Positions 17,063-26,174 of a stretch of 49,961 nt of DNA are shown piece after piece (within the stretch, counting starts at the first letter, position 1; the number at the start of each line of letters is the position of its first letter). Below the pieces are notes generated by a model. The model saw only the letters and a list, made by a program, of their open reading frames with translations. It ran no database searches and had not been told where the DNA came from. Where the stretch lies: contig CAADHD010000008.1 in the NCBI GenBank assembly GCA_900696575.1, forward strand, positions 1 through 49,961, given 5' to 3'. The position numbers were made by a program, and so were the translations under genes. This stretch comes from an uncultured Bacteroidota bacterium (GTDB lineage Bacteria; Bacteroidota; Bacteroidia; AKYH767-A; OLB10).

Positions 17063-18618
17063 ACATCAAACTTAATTCCCTGCGCCAGCGGCAGTTCGGT
17101 AGAGTAGTTAATCGTGTTGGTTTGTCTGCGCATGTAAAATTTCCATGAATCGCTTCCTGATTCGCGTCCGCCTCCTGTTTCTTTTTCACCTCCGAATGCA
17201 CCGCCAATTTCGGCACCACTGGTTCCGATGTTTACATTCGCTATGCCGCAATCGCTGCCTTCATGAGAAAGAAATTTTTCCGTTTCAAGCATGTTTTGCG
17301 AAAAAATTGATGATGATAATCCCTGCGGTACATCATTCTGTAAGGCAATGGCTTCTTCTATTGTTTGGTATTTCATGATGTAAAGCAGAGGGGCAAACGT
17401 TTCATCACAAACAATCGGAAGGTTTTTTTCGACCTCGGCAATGCAGGGTTTTACATAGCAGCCGCTTTCATAACCTTTTCCTTCCATTGTTTCGCCTCCA
17501 TAAACAATTGTTCCTCCTTCTTTCTTAACACGCTCAATGGCCTTTTGAAAATCATGGACTGCATTTTTATCAATCAATGGCCCGACCAGCGTATCGGCAT
17601 GCAGCGGATGGCCGATGCGGATGGATTGATAAGCTTTAATCAGCCGGTTTTTAAAATCGTCATACACACTTTCATGAATTATCAATCTGCGTGTGGAAGT
17701 GCAGCGTTGACCGGCAGTACCTACCGCTCCGAAAAGAACGGCTCTCAAAGCCATATTCAAATCAGCAAGTTGAGAAATGATGATGGCATTGTTTCCTCCA
17801 AGTTCCAGAAGGCTTCTGCCTAAACGCTCACCTACAATTTTTCCGACACGTTTACCCATACGTGTACTTCCGGTTGCAGATATTAAAGGCACACGGTGGT
17901 CGCCCAGAAAATTATCACCCACCTGTTTTGAAGATGCTACAATAAGATTTAACACGCCTTCGGGTACATTATTTTTTTTCAGCACCTCAGCCATTATCTG
18001 ATGAACGGCAACAGCGCAAAGGGGAACTTTTGAAGAAGGTTTCCAAAGCACTACATCACCGCAAACAAGAGCCAGCATGGCATTCCAGCTCCAAACGGCT
18101 ACCGGAAAATTAAAAGCGGAAATAACTCCCACAATTCCGAGCGGATGCCATTGCTCGTACATACGGTGATGAGGACGCTCGCTGTGCATGGTTAATCCGT
18201 AAAGCTGGCGCGAAAGGCCAACGGCAAAATCGCAGATGTCAATCATTTCCTGTACTTCGCCTAATCCTTCCTGATAAATCTTTCCCATTTCATAGGAAAC
18301 AAGTTTGCCTAACGGTTCTTTGTACTGGCGTAAGGCATCGCCCATCTGCCTTACTATTTCTCCGCGTTTGGGAGCCGGCATCATCCGCCATTGAAGAAAG
18401 GCAGCCTTTGCAGTAACAATAATTTTTTCATAATCCTCAACCGTTCCCTGTATTACTGAAGCAATTTTTTGTCCATCGGCAGGAGAGTAAGAATCTAATG
18501 TTTCACCGGAAGTTTTAAGCCAGACGGTTCCGGTGCAGGCCCCCGGATTTTTGTCTCGGATGTTCAGTTGTTCAAGTACGCTGTCAATATCGAAGGCAGC
18601 GGAAGTCATCGTAGTCAT
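17059..18618 (-). CDS. Aldehyde dehydrogenase, ALDH7 (alpha-aminoadipate semialdehyde-type)
   Basis: A 519-residue NAD-dependent aldehyde dehydrogenase. The nucleophile Cys306 lies in AGQRCTSTRR and the general base Glu272 in LELGGNN. WKPSSKVPL (192-200) and the SATGSTRMG segment are typical cofactor-binding parts. The sequence pattern resembles ALDH7/antiquitin enzymes, which oxidise alpha-aminoadipate semialdehyde in lysine breakdown. No other lysine catabolism gene is nearby, so the substrate is uncertain. It is the first gene of a three-gene minus-strand unit and is divergent from recF. Confidence 0.94.
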   Translation of the reverse strand: MTTMTSAAFDIDSVLEQLNIRDKNPGACTGTVWLKTSGETLDSYSPADGQKIASVIQGTVEDYEKIIVTAKAAFLQWRMMPAPKRGEIVRQMGDALRQYKEPLGKLVSYEMGKIYQEGLGEVQEMIDICDFAVGLSRQLYGLTMHSERPHHRMYEQWHPLGIVGVISAFNFPVAVWSWNAMLALVCGDVVLWKPSSKVPLCAVAVHQIMAEVLKKNNVPEGVLNLIVASSKQVGDNFLGDHRVPLISATGSTRMGKRVGKIVGERLGRSLLELGGNNAIIISQLADLNMALRAVLFGAVGTAGQRCTSTRRLIIHESVYDDFKNRLIKAYQSIRIGHPLHADTLVGPLIDKNAVHDFQKAIERVKKEGGTIVYGGETMEGKGYESGCYVKPCIAEVEKNLPIVCDETFAPLLYIMKYQTIEEAIALQNDVPQGLSSSIFSQNMLETEKFLSHEGSDCGIANVNIGTSGAEIGGAFGGEKETGGGRESGSDSWKFYMRRQTNTINYSTELPLAQGIKFDV

Positions 18619-18638
18619 GTTTTATGATTTTTTCAGGG

Positions 18639-18646
18639 CGAATTTA
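18639..18646 (-). promoter_or_regulatory. Putative -7 promoter element (TAAATTCG)
   Basis: Minus-strand TAAATTCG, a one-mismatch TANNTTTG variant, lies 20 nt upstream of the aldehyde dehydrogenase start codon. Confidence 0.35.
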
Positions 18647-18717
18647 CAGAATGAAACCAACGGAAACAGTAAGCGGGGGTACATCGGTTGATTTTCATTT
18701 CCGACTTTTGCACGCCA

Positions 18718-19821
18718 ATGTACCTCCGCTCGCTCGAATTGCTCCATTTTAAAAATTATCCCGAAGCTGTTTTTCAGTTCAGCGAAGGAATCAACTGCCT
18801 GACCGGACCCAACGGCAGCGGCAAAACCAGTGTGCTGGATGCCATTCATTACCTCAGCCTCTGCAAAAGTTATTTCACGGCTACCGATGCACAGAATATG
18901 ATGCGCGGTGAAAGTCTGATGATGATTAAAGGAATTTTTGAAAAAAGCGGAAAAGAAGAGGAGGTCATTTGCCATTTTAAAGCCGGGCAGAAAAAACAGA
19001 TGCGGCTTAACGGCAAAGAGTATTCGCGCCTTGCAGATCATATCGGCCTGTTTCCTGTTGTTATGATTGCGCCTACCGACCATGAACTGATTACAGGCGG
19101 CAGCGAAGAAAGACGCAGGTTTATTGACCGCATCATTTCACAGGTAAACCGCACCTACCTTGAACAGCTTAACGGTTATCTGCGCACCCTTGAACAGCGC
19201 AATGTACTCTTGAGAAATGCTGCTGGTGCAAAGATGGATTTCGAAACACTCGAAGTTTACAATCAGCAAATGGCAGGTTTTGCAGGAAGTATTTATGCAG
19301 AGCGGAAAAAATTCTGCGAAGAATTTGAAAAACATTTTATCCGTTTTTATGATTTGATAACAGAAAGCTCAGAGGAAACCGGATTTCTTTACGAATCTCA
19401 ATTGCATGAAAACACTCCGCTTGATTTGCTGCACTCTTCGTTTCAGAAAGATTGCACCAATCAATTTACCACCACCGGCATTCATAAAGATGACCTCAGT
19501 TTTTCGGTAAACGGCATGAACGTAAAACGCTACGGCTCGCAGGGGCAGCAAAAGTCGGTGCTCATTGCATTGAAACTTGCTCATTTCAATTACATCTACG
19601 AACATAAATGCATGAAGCCAATCATGATGTTTGATGATTTGTTCGACCGGCTTGATGATGCGCGCGTAGAGCAGATCATACATTTAGTTCAGCAGCAAAA
19701 CTTCGGGCAAATGTTTATTACCCATACAGCCGAGTACAGGCTTGATGCAATTCTAAACAATGCCGGCATAGATCATTCCTTTTTCAGAATTAAAAACGGC
19801 TCAGCGCTTATCCGTATCTGA
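18718..19821 (+). CDS. recF: DNA replication and repair protein RecF
   Basis: A 367-residue SMC-like ATPase that helps load RecA at gapped DNA. Walker A is GPNGSGKTS (30-38). The ABC-type signature segment is YGSQGQQKSVLIALKLA, and Walker B is PIMMFDDLFDRLD. I chose ATG at 18718 because the protein then begins MYLRSLELLHFKNY, as RecF proteins normally do; a longer reading from 18688 adds ten unconserved residues. A TTTTG element ends only 7 nt before this start, so the mRNA may be nearly leaderless. The stop overlaps the next gene's start (TGATG). Confidence 0.96.
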   Translation: MYLRSLELLHFKNYPEAVFQFSEGINCLTGPNGSGKTSVLDAIHYLSLCKSYFTATDAQNMMRGESLMMIKGIFEKSGKEEEVICHFKAGQKKQMRLNGKEYSRLADHIGLFPVVMIAPTDHELITGGSEERRRFIDRIISQVNRTYLEQLNGYLRTLEQRNVLLRNAAGAKMDFETLEVYNQQMAGFAGSIYAERKKFCEEFEKHFIRFYDLITESSEETGFLYESQLHENTPLDLLHSSFQKDCTNQFTTTGIHKDDLSFSVNGMNVKRYGSQGQQKSVLIALKLAHFNYIYEHKCMKPIMMFDDLFDRLDDARVEQIIHLVQQQNFGQMFITHTAEYRLDAILNNAGIDHSFFRIKNGSALIRI

Positions 19822-20111
19822 TGAGAAACATCAATGAACAACCTATCGGCAAAATCATCAATCAACTGATTGACGAATATAAACTGCGCGATAAGCTTCT
19901 GCAGGTAAAACTACCGCATATTTGGGAAAAACTGATGGGTACGGCTATTGCCAAACGGACTGTTGATATTTCTCTGAAAAACGGAATTCTCCTTATCAGG
20001 ATATCTTCCGCTCCGCTTAAGAATGATTTGATTTTTGAAAATGAAAATATAAAGACGAGAATGAACGAAGAGTTGGGAGGCGAGTTTGTGAAGGAGGTGA
20101 GGGTGATGTGA
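19821..20111 (+). CDS. DUF721 (DciA-like) protein
   Basis: A 96-residue protein of the DUF721 family, whose better-studied members (DciA) load the replicative helicase DnaB in bacteria lacking DnaC or DnaI. The KH-like core shows IWEKLMGTAIAKRT and LLIRISSAPLKNDL. Its start codon overlaps the recF stop by one base, the linkage commonly seen for this family. It is shorter than proteobacterial DciA because it lacks an extended C-terminus. Confidence 0.88.
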   Translation: MRNINEQPIGKIINQLIDEYKLRDKLLQVKLPHIWEKLMGTAIAKRTVDISLKNGILLIRISSAPLKNDLIFENENIKTRMNEELGGEFVKEVRVM

Positions 20112-20150
20112 GGAGAGGGGAGAAGGTAGTGAGGAGTAGGGAGAACATGG
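20109..20150. repeat. Purine-rich imperfect tandem duplication
   Basis: Just after the DUF721 stop two about 20-nt G/A-rich units follow each other (GTGAGGAGAGGGGAGAAGG, then GTGAGGAGTAGGGAGAAC). The tract is almost free of C and lies between two conserved genes. Function unknown; it may simply be slippage-derived. Confidence 0.4.
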
Positions 20151-20232
20151 TCTTTTATCTAATAACACTATCCCCAATCGCCACTATCTTCACCCCACTC
20201 AGAAATTCTTTTGTAATTCACAGAGATTAACC

Positions 20233-21246
20233 ATGCCTGAAAACAATTTTATTGATTATGTAAAGATTCACTGCAAGTCGGGAGCAGGTGGGGCAGGCTT
20301 TGTGCATTTTCACCGAAGCAAACACAATCCTAAAGGCGGGCCTGACGGAGGGGATGGCGGACGAGGAGGCCATATCATTCTGCGCGGCAACAGGCAATTA
20401 TGGACATTGCTGCACCTTAAATACCGCAAACATGTACTGGGTACCAATGGTGAGAAAGGGGGAAGCAATAACTGCACAGGTGCTGATGGTAAAGACGAAA
20501 TTATTGAAGTACCTATTGGCACAGTTGTCCGAAATGGAGAAACGGATAAAATACTTTTTGAAATTGAACGTGACGGGCAGGAAGTAATCATTGCTCATGG
20601 CGGAAGAGGAGGGAAAGGAAACAGTTTTTTTAAAACAGCCACCAATCAGGCACCGCAGTCAGCACAACCGGGCGAGCCGGGCGAAGAAGGCTGGAAAATT
20701 CTGGAATTAAAACTGATGGCCGATGTAGGCCTTGTTGGTTTTCCGAATGCAGGAAAAAGCACCCTGCTCTCTGTGGTCTCTGCAGCCAGGCCCGAAATTG
20801 CCGATTATCCTTTTACTACGCTGGTTCCGCAGCTGGGAATGGTTTATTACCGTGATAACCGATCCTTTATCATGGCTGATATTCCCGGAATTATTGAAGG
20901 AGCCCATCTTGGTAAGGGAATTGGTTTGCGCTTTTTGCGCCATATTGAACGTAACTCTGTATTGCTTTTTATGATTCCTGCTGACAGTGCAGATCTCAGA
21001 AAAGACTACAACATACTGCTCAATGAACTGAAAGAACATAATCCTGAATTACTTCTTAAGCGCAGGGTTCTGGCTGTTTCGAAATGCGATATGCTGGATG
21101 AGGAACTGATAAAAGAACTGAAGAAAACAGCGCCAAAAGACAAACACAGCGATAAAACTCCTGTACAGGTAGTAATGATTTCATCCGTTACCGGCTATGG
21201 AATTGAAAAACTGAAGGATATTTTGTGGGAAGAACTGAACCGATGA
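20233..21246 (+). CDS. obgE: Obg family GTPase
   Basis: A 337-residue ribosome-associated GTPase involved in 50S maturation and stress control. The Gly-rich Obg fold covers residues 1-160 with the repeated GG and GDGG motifs (35-46, 123-129). The G domain has G1 GFPNAGKST (169-177), G2 around YPFTT, G3 DIPGIIEGA and G4 SKCD. It lacks the optional C-terminal OCT domain, which is common. It is complete and of normal length. It lies 121 nt downstream of the DUF721 gene and probably has its own promoter. Confidence 0.97.
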   Translation: MPENNFIDYVKIHCKSGAGGAGFVHFHRSKHNPKGGPDGGDGGRGGHIILRGNRQLWTLLHLKYRKHVLGTNGEKGGSNNCTGADGKDEIIEVPIGTVVRNGETDKILFEIERDGQEVIIAHGGRGGKGNSFFKTATNQAPQSAQPGEPGEEGWKILELKLMADVGLVGFPNAGKSTLLSVVSAARPEIADYPFTTLVPQLGMVYYRDNRSFIMADIPGIIEGAHLGKGIGLRFLRHIERNSVLLFMIPADSADLRKDYNILLNELKEHNPELLLKRRVLAVSKCDMLDEELIKELKKTAPKDKHSDKTPVQVVMISSVTGYGIEKLKDILWEELNR

Positions 21247-21267
21247 AACGGCCAATAACAGGTTTCA

Positions 21268-22587
21268 TCAGAGCTGTGCTATACATGTTCCGGTTAAATC
21301 AAATGCTTCGGCATGTTCAATTTTAACCCGGGCAAAATCACCGATACGGACATAATTATTTTTAGCATCAACCAGAACCTCATTGTCCACTTCGGGCGAA
21401 TCAAATTCTGTTCTGCCGATAAAGTAATCGCCTTCTTTGCGATCGAACAGCACCCGTAGAGTCTGGCCGATTCTTTTTTCATTTTTCTTCAGCGAAATTT
21501 CTTCCTGCACCTGCATAAGCAAGGCTGCTCTTTCCTGCTTAACGGTTTTCGGAACATCATCTTCAGAAGTAAATGCATGCGTGTTTTCCTCGTGTGAGTA
21601 AGTAAAAACACCGAGCCGGTCAAATTCAGTTTCTTTTATAAAAGAAAGCAGTTCATTAAAATCATTTTCAGTTTCTCCCGGATAACCTGTAATCATGGAA
21701 GTACGGATGGAAATGCCGGGTACAATTTTTCTCATCAGCACAATCAGTTCACGCGTTTTTTCTTTTGTTATTCCTCTTCGCATGGAAGCCAGTATGCGGT
21801 CAGAAGCATGTTGTAAAGGAATGTCAATGTACTTGCAGATGTTTTTCTTTTCGGCCATCACCTGTAAAATATCCATTGGAAATCCGGATGGAAAGGCATA
21901 ATGCAGGCGAATCCATTCCAATCCATTTACCGAAGATAGTTTGTCAAGCAGTTCGGCAAGGTTTCGTTTTTTGAACAGATCCAAACCGTAATAAGTAGAA
22001 TCCTGTGCAATCAGAATTATTTCCTTAACGCCTTTCTGAACAAGTGTTACCGCTTCGTCAATAATTTTTTCGATGGGTTTTGAAACATGTTTGCCGCGCA
22101 TAAGCGGTATGGCGCAAAATGAACAGGGGCGGTCGCAGCCTTCCGAAATTTTCAGATATGCATAGTGTAAAGGAGTAGTAAGCAAACGTTCGCCTACTAA
22201 CTCGTGCCTGTAGTCAGCACCAAGGGTTTTCAGTAATCGCGGCAAATCGTGCGTACCGAAAAAATTATCTACATCAGGTATTTCTCTGGCTAAATCAGGT
22301 TTGTAACGCTCGGAAAGGCAACCGGTAACTATGAGCTTTTCTATGTTTCCTTTTCTTTTCTCTTCGGCAAAATGCAGAATGGTATCAATGCTCTCCTGTT
22401 TGGCATTGTCAATAAATCCGCAGGTATTGATGATGACAATTTGCGAGTCATTATTTTCTTCTTCATGTACTACGTTGAAACGATTGGCACGCAGTTGACC
22501 CATCAGTACCTCCGAATCTACAATATTCTTGGAGCAGCCAAGCGTTACAACATTGACTTTATTCTTCTTAAAACTTTTTGTTCTCAT
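21268..22587 (-). CDS. rimO: Ribosomal protein S12 methylthiotransferase RimO
   Basis: A 439-residue radical SAM enzyme that methylthiolates the beta-carbon of the conserved Asp of ribosomal protein S12. The N-terminal UPF0004 domain carries Cys18, Cys56 and Cys90 for the auxiliary 4Fe-4S cluster. The radical SAM cluster Cys are 151, 155 and 158 in CDRPCSFC. A TRAM domain ends the protein (about 375-439). The segment VTLGCSKNIVDSEVLMG is typical for RimO and separates it from MiaB. It lies 5 nt downstream of the small secreted-protein gene and faces obgE convergently. Confidence 0.97.
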   Translation of the reverse strand: MRTKSFKKNKVNVVTLGCSKNIVDSEVLMGQLRANRFNVVHEEENNDSQIVIINTCGFIDNAKQESIDTILHFAEEKRKGNIEKLIVTGCLSERYKPDLAREIPDVDNFFGTHDLPRLLKTLGADYRHELVGERLLTTPLHYAYLKISEGCDRPCSFCAIPLMRGKHVSKPIEKIIDEAVTLVQKGVKEIILIAQDSTYYGLDLFKKRNLAELLDKLSSVNGLEWIRLHYAFPSGFPMDILQVMAEKKNICKYIDIPLQHASDRILASMRRGITKEKTRELIVLMRKIVPGISIRTSMITGYPGETENDFNELLSFIKETEFDRLGVFTYSHEENTHAFTSEDDVPKTVKQERAALLMQVQEEISLKKNEKRIGQTLRVLFDRKEGDYFIGRTEFDSPEVDNEVLVDAKNNYVRIGDFARVKIEHAEAFDLTGTCIAQL

Positions 22588-22592
22588 GCTGA

Positions 22593-23093
22593 TCAGTTGA
22601 AAACAGCATTAAAATCTTCTTTATTAACCCGGATTCGAACTTCGCCCGGAACAAATTTGTTCATCAGATTCACAAATGAAACAAAGGTTGATGAATAGCA
22701 ATTCTGCATGGATGAGCGAAAAAAAGTCTTCTTGTATTGTCCTTCCATCTGAATGATACGGTATGTTCGTACTTCGTCAGCCATCTGTTCCTGATTGGGT
22801 TCATTGATGTAAATGTCTTCAAGTTTTCTTAAGTCCAATTTTTTGAAAAAGGCAGCTATCTCTTTTTTCTCCTTTTTGGATAATGGCCTTGTTAAATAAC
22901 GGACACGCTTTCTTCCAAAATCAGAATCACCAACTATAATCAGGCTGTCTGGGGTAAGTTTATAGTCGTTCCATACATTAACTAAACTGATATTGTCTTT
23001 CAGCAACAGATAAAAATCTTTTGGTAACTGTGCTTTCAGAGAAAATGTATTCAGCAAAACGAAAAGCCAAATCAGGCCTGATAATTTGAGCAT
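22593..23093 (-). CDS. Secreted protein of unknown function
   Basis: A 166-residue protein with a clear signal peptide (residues 1-22, ending SLKAQ) and no further membrane segment. It is basic and rich in Lys and Phe in the middle; I do not recognise a domain. It lies 5 nt upstream of rimO and should be co-transcribed with it. A perfect TANNTTTG element (23098-23105) ends only 5 nt before the ATG, so transcription may start at or next to the start codon. Some Bacteroidota have similar small proteins next to housekeeping genes, but no function is inferred. Confidence 0.85.
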   Translation of the reverse strand: MLKLSGLIWLFVLLNTFSLKAQLPKDFYLLLKDNISLVNVWNDYKLTPDSLIIVGDSDFGRKRVRYLTRPLSKKEKKEIAAFFKKLDLRKLEDIYINEPNQEQMADEVRTYRIIQMEGQYKKTFFRSSMQNCYSSTFVSFVNLMNKFVPGEVRIRVNKEDFNAVFN

Positions 23094-23097
23094 GGCG

Positions 23098-23105
23098 CAA
23101 AGGTA
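23098..23105 (-). promoter_or_regulatory. Putative -7 element adjacent to the start codon (TACCTTTG)
   Basis: Minus-strand TACCTTTG ends 5 nt before the ATG at 23093. Given the usual 5-8 nt spacing from the -7 element to the transcription start, the mRNA would be leaderless or nearly so. Confidence 0.45.
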
Positions 23106-23296
23106 AGCCGTGATGTTTTGTTCAATTTCCTCCTCATTTTATATCAAAATTAAACGTTAATTATTCATTATTTATAATTTCTATTTTGTTGATAATCAGT
23201 TAAAAAAATTATTTGTTTAAAAAATAAGTATTAAAAGTTAAACAATAAATTGTTGTTTATGTTGATGTAACTGTCAAACCAATAAAAAATAAAACA

Positions 23297-25681
23297 ATGA
23301 AAAAAAATCCATTACTCAAGTTTCAATCAACGCTTTTACTCATAGCGTTCACTTTCGGCCTTAAAGCTCAGACAGCCGAATTGCAAGTTATTCATAATGC
23401 AGCCGATCCGGCAGCACAGCAGGTTGATGTTTATGTAAACGGCACACTGGCGTTAGACAATTTTGCATTCAGAGAAGCCACTCCGTTTCTTACCTTACCT
23501 GCGGGTTCATTGCTTAACATAGGTGTGGCGCCCGGAAATTCAACTTCAGTTAATGATACGCTGAAGAATTTTCCGGTAGTTCTGGTTTCAGGACAGCGTT
23601 ATGTTGCCATTGCCAATGGGGTATTGAATCCGGCATCCTTTGCTGCCAATCCTGACGGTAGGCCTACAGGTTTTACTTTATTCATTAAGGACAATATAAG
23701 CCTGACTGCTGCTGGCGGCAATGTTGATTTTATAGTAGAGCATGGCGCAACGGATGCTCCGGCAGTAGATGTAATAGCCAGAAATGTGGCCACATTGGTA
23801 AGCAATGCAGCGTATGGCGATATTACGAATTACATCAGTGTACCGCCTTCCGGTTATGTTCTTGATGTAACACCGGCAGGAAATAATTCTGTAATAGTAG
23901 CCAGTTATGCAGCCGATCTGAGCGCATTGGCAGGTGGAACAGCCGTAGTGGTTGCTTCGGGTTTTTTAAATCCGGCAGCAAATCAAAACGGTCCCGCATT
24001 CGCATTGTTTGCCTTTCTTGCCGATGGTTCAGGCCTGCAATTGCCTCAGGTTTCTTTAGCGCGGCTGCAGGTAATTCACAATGCTGCCGATCCGGCTGCC
24101 GAATCGGTTGATATTTATGTTGATGGTGCTTTGCTGATTGATGACTTTACTTTTCGCGCAGCCACACCCTTTATTGATGTACCCGGTGATGTTATAATAA
24201 ATGTAGGTGTTGCCCCTGGCAATTCAACATCGGCCAGCGATACTTTAAAAAACTTTGAAGTTTCATTTGACAATGGAAAAACGTATGTTGCTATTGCCCA
24301 AGGAGTATTAAATCCCGGTTCATTTGCTCCGAATCCTGACGGAAATTCAACGGCATTCACTATTCTGCTTCAGGATGGAATTAGAGAATCTGCAGCCAAT
24401 GCTTCCGATGTGGATCTCCGTGTTGTTCATGGGGCTACCGATGCACCAACGGTAGATGTGATTGCCCGCTCAGTAGCAACGCTGGTTGACAATGCATCAT
24501 ACCAAGATATAACAGGCTATGTATCTGTGCCGCCATCCGATTACCTGCTTGATATTACTCCCGGCAACGACAATTCGGTTATTGTAGCCACTTTCGCTGC
24601 TGATCTTACTTCGCTTACAGGGGGAGCGGCTGTAGTGCTTGCATCCGGTTTTCTGAATCCTGCTGCCAATCAGAATGGCGAAGCATTTACCCTGATTGCT
24701 GTATTGCCCGATGGAACTGTAATTACATTACCTACAACAGAGCAGGCGCGCCTGCAGGTTATTCACAATGCTGCCGATCCGGCTGCTGCCTCGGTAGATG
24801 TGTATGTTAACGGAGCATTGTTGCTTGATAATTTTGCTTTTCGTACAGCAACACCTTTTGTTGATGTTCCTGCCGGAGTAACACTTTCTGTTGGTGTAGC
24901 TCCGGGAAACAGCACTACGGTTAACGATACCATAGCTAACTTTGACATTGCTCTACAAAACGGAAAAACTTATGTAGCCATTGCACAGGGTGTATTGAAT
25001 CCAGGTTCATTTGCTTCAAACCCTGACGGAATTTCGACAGCATTCACCTTACTGCTTCAGGATGGAATTAGGGAATCGGCACTGAATGCTACTGATGTTG
25101 ATTTGCGTGTAGTGCATGGTGCCACAGATGCCCCCACGGTGGATGTACTAACCGGTGGAAACGTAATAGTTGACAATGCCGCATACAAAGACATTACCGG
25201 TTATCTGAGCGTACCGGGAGCAAATTATGTACTTGATATTACTCCGGGTAATAATAACAGTGTTATTGTGGCCAGTTTTAGCGCTCCTTTGAATCTGATA
25301 ACCGGACAGTCGGCAGTTGTATTGGCAACCGGATTTCTGAATCCTGCTGCTAACCAAAATGGTGAAGCCTTTCGTTTAATGGCTGTATTGGCTGATGGAA
25401 CAGTAATTCTGTTACCCGTTGTTACAGGCATTGATGAGGAAGTAAATCCGTTAACGGTTTCTGTATTTCCGAATCCTGTTACTGACTTTATTACTGTGCA
25501 AACCGGCAATTCGGCAAATGGTGTAATTTACATTACAGATGTTGCCGGAAGGGTTTTGACAGAGCAGAATTTTAATGGAACGAATAATCAGGTTGATGTA
25601 CGTCTGCTGAATAAAGGGGTGTATTTTCTTAATGTAAATTCCGAAGAAAAAATTTCAACATCAAGGTTTATAAAGAATTAA
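23297..25681 (+). CDS. Secreted DUF4397 multi-repeat protein with T9SS sorting domain
   Basis: A 794-residue protein. After a signal peptide (1-25) come three long repeats of about 228 residues (27-254, 255-483, 484-about 711). Each begins with a variant of LQVIHNAADPAA. Each long repeat is itself two DUF4397-type beta-sandwich modules, the second starting at 'VVHGATDAPTVDV', giving six modules in A-B order. Repeats 2 and 3 are nearly identical over long stretches, also at the DNA level, indicating recent duplication. The C-terminal 75 residues (VFPNPVTDFITV, ITDVAGRVL) are a T9SS sorting tail. An adhesive or surface-layer role is an inference; the fold has no known activity. The 200 nt before it are very A/T-rich. 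Confidence 0.93.
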   Translation: MKKNPLLKFQSTLLLIAFTFGLKAQTAELQVIHNAADPAAQQVDVYVNGTLALDNFAFREATPFLTLPAGSLLNIGVAPGNSTSVNDTLKNFPVVLVSGQRYVAIANGVLNPASFAANPDGRPTGFTLFIKDNISLTAAGGNVDFIVEHGATDAPAVDVIARNVATLVSNAAYGDITNYISVPPSGYVLDVTPAGNNSVIVASYAADLSALAGGTAVVVASGFLNPAANQNGPAFALFAFLADGSGLQLPQVSLARLQVIHNAADPAAESVDIYVDGALLIDDFTFRAATPFIDVPGDVIINVGVAPGNSTSASDTLKNFEVSFDNGKTYVAIAQGVLNPGSFAPNPDGNSTAFTILLQDGIRESAANASDVDLRVVHGATDAPTVDVIARSVATLVDNASYQDITGYVSVPPSDYLLDITPGNDNSVIVATFAADLTSLTGGAAVVLASGFLNPAANQNGEAFTLIAVLPDGTVITLPTTEQARLQVIHNAADPAAASVDVYVNGALLLDNFAFRTATPFVDVPAGVTLSVGVAPGNSTTVNDTIANFDIALQNGKTYVAIAQGVLNPGSFASNPDGISTAFTLLLQDGIRESALNATDVDLRVVHGATDAPTVDVLTGGNVIVDNAAYKDITGYLSVPGANYVLDITPGNNNSVIVASFSAPLNLITGQSAVVLATGFLNPAANQNGEAFRLMAVLADGTVILLPVVTGIDEEVNPLTVSVFPNPVTDFITVQTGNSANGVIYITDVAGRVLTEQNFNGTNNQVDVRLLNKGVYFLNVNSEEKISTSRFIKN
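24059..25430 (+). repeat. Tandem 687-nt coding repeats in the DUF4397 gene
   Basis: The units starting at 24059 and 24746 share long near-identical DNA tracts (for example CTGCAGGT(T/A)ATTCACAATGC and CTGCTTCAGGATGGAATTAG). The first unit (from 23375) is more diverged. The lengths are compatible with unequal recombination changing the number of units. Confidence 0.75.
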
Positions 25682-25702
25682 ATGATTTAATCAGTGTTCA
25701 AT

Positions 25703-25730
25703 AAAAAAGCCGCTGAGAAGCGGCTTTTTT
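25703..25730. terminator. Bidirectional Rho-independent terminator
   Basis: AAAAAAGCCGCT (25703-25714) pairs perfectly with AGCGGCTTTTTT (25719-25730) around a 4-nt loop. It lies between two convergent genes with A and T tracts on both sides, so it can serve the DUF4397 gene on plus and the small secreted-protein gene on minus. Confidence 0.85.
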
Positions 25731-25746
25731 AGTTTGAAGATATTTT

Positions 25747-26070
25747 TTAATACCTGTTTTTCGGATCGGGATTAATAACATTATTACCGTCATGTTTGCC
25801 GGAGTAAATGTAAACCTTGGTGGAGGATTCATTGCGTCCGCTGCTGCTTTCGCTCGATGAATTGCTGCTGCGCGAAGGCTGGTCACCGGCAATAGTTACT
25901 TTTTCGGGGCTTTCACTTACTTCTTCTTCGGTGGTATCCTCTTGATCAACTTGAGTTTGCTCCATTTGAGTTTGTTGAGTTTGCGTCTGGTTACTCTGAG
26001 CCGAAGCTGCATTAAAAACAAAGAGGAAGAAGAAAGCTACTGCTCCTCCGAAAATGGTTGTTCTTTTCAT
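25747..26070 (-). CDS. Small secreted low-complexity protein
   Basis: A 107-residue protein with a signal peptide (1-24, cleavage after AASA). It is followed by a Gln/Thr-rich stretch (about 26-42), an acidic Glu-rich stretch (44-58) and a Ser/Asn-rich stretch. The tail has more normal composition (VYIYSGKHDGNNVINP). It appears largely disordered, and I do not recognise a family. It has its own TANNTTTG element and shares the bidirectional terminator. Confidence 0.75.
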   Translation of the reverse strand: MKRTTIFGGAVAFFFLFVFNAASAQSNQTQTQQTQMEQTQVDQEDTTEEEVSESPEKVTIAGDQPSRSSNSSSESSSGRNESSTKVYIYSGKHDGNNVINPDPKNRY

Positions 26071-26099
26071 TTTTATTCTTTTGTTTAAAGTTTGAGCTA

Positions 26100-26107
26100 C
26101 AAATGTA
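26100..26107 (-). promoter_or_regulatory. Putative -7 promoter element (TACATTTG)
   Basis: Minus-strand TACATTTG, a perfect TANNTTTG match, ends 29 nt upstream of the small secreted-protein start codon. Confidence 0.5.
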
Positions 26108-26174
26108 AATGAATCAGGTTCGAAATCAATAGCCCGTACAATTATTTTACATTTAAATACACTAATGTCAGGGA

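Noticed and set aside
18622-19083. 153-residue frame opposite recF
   Set aside because: Antisense to the conserved RecF ATPase domain and has no domain of its own.
23375-25430. CRISPR-like or satellite array in the DUF4397 gene
   Set aside because: The repeats are 687 nt long, in frame and encode protein modules without spacers.
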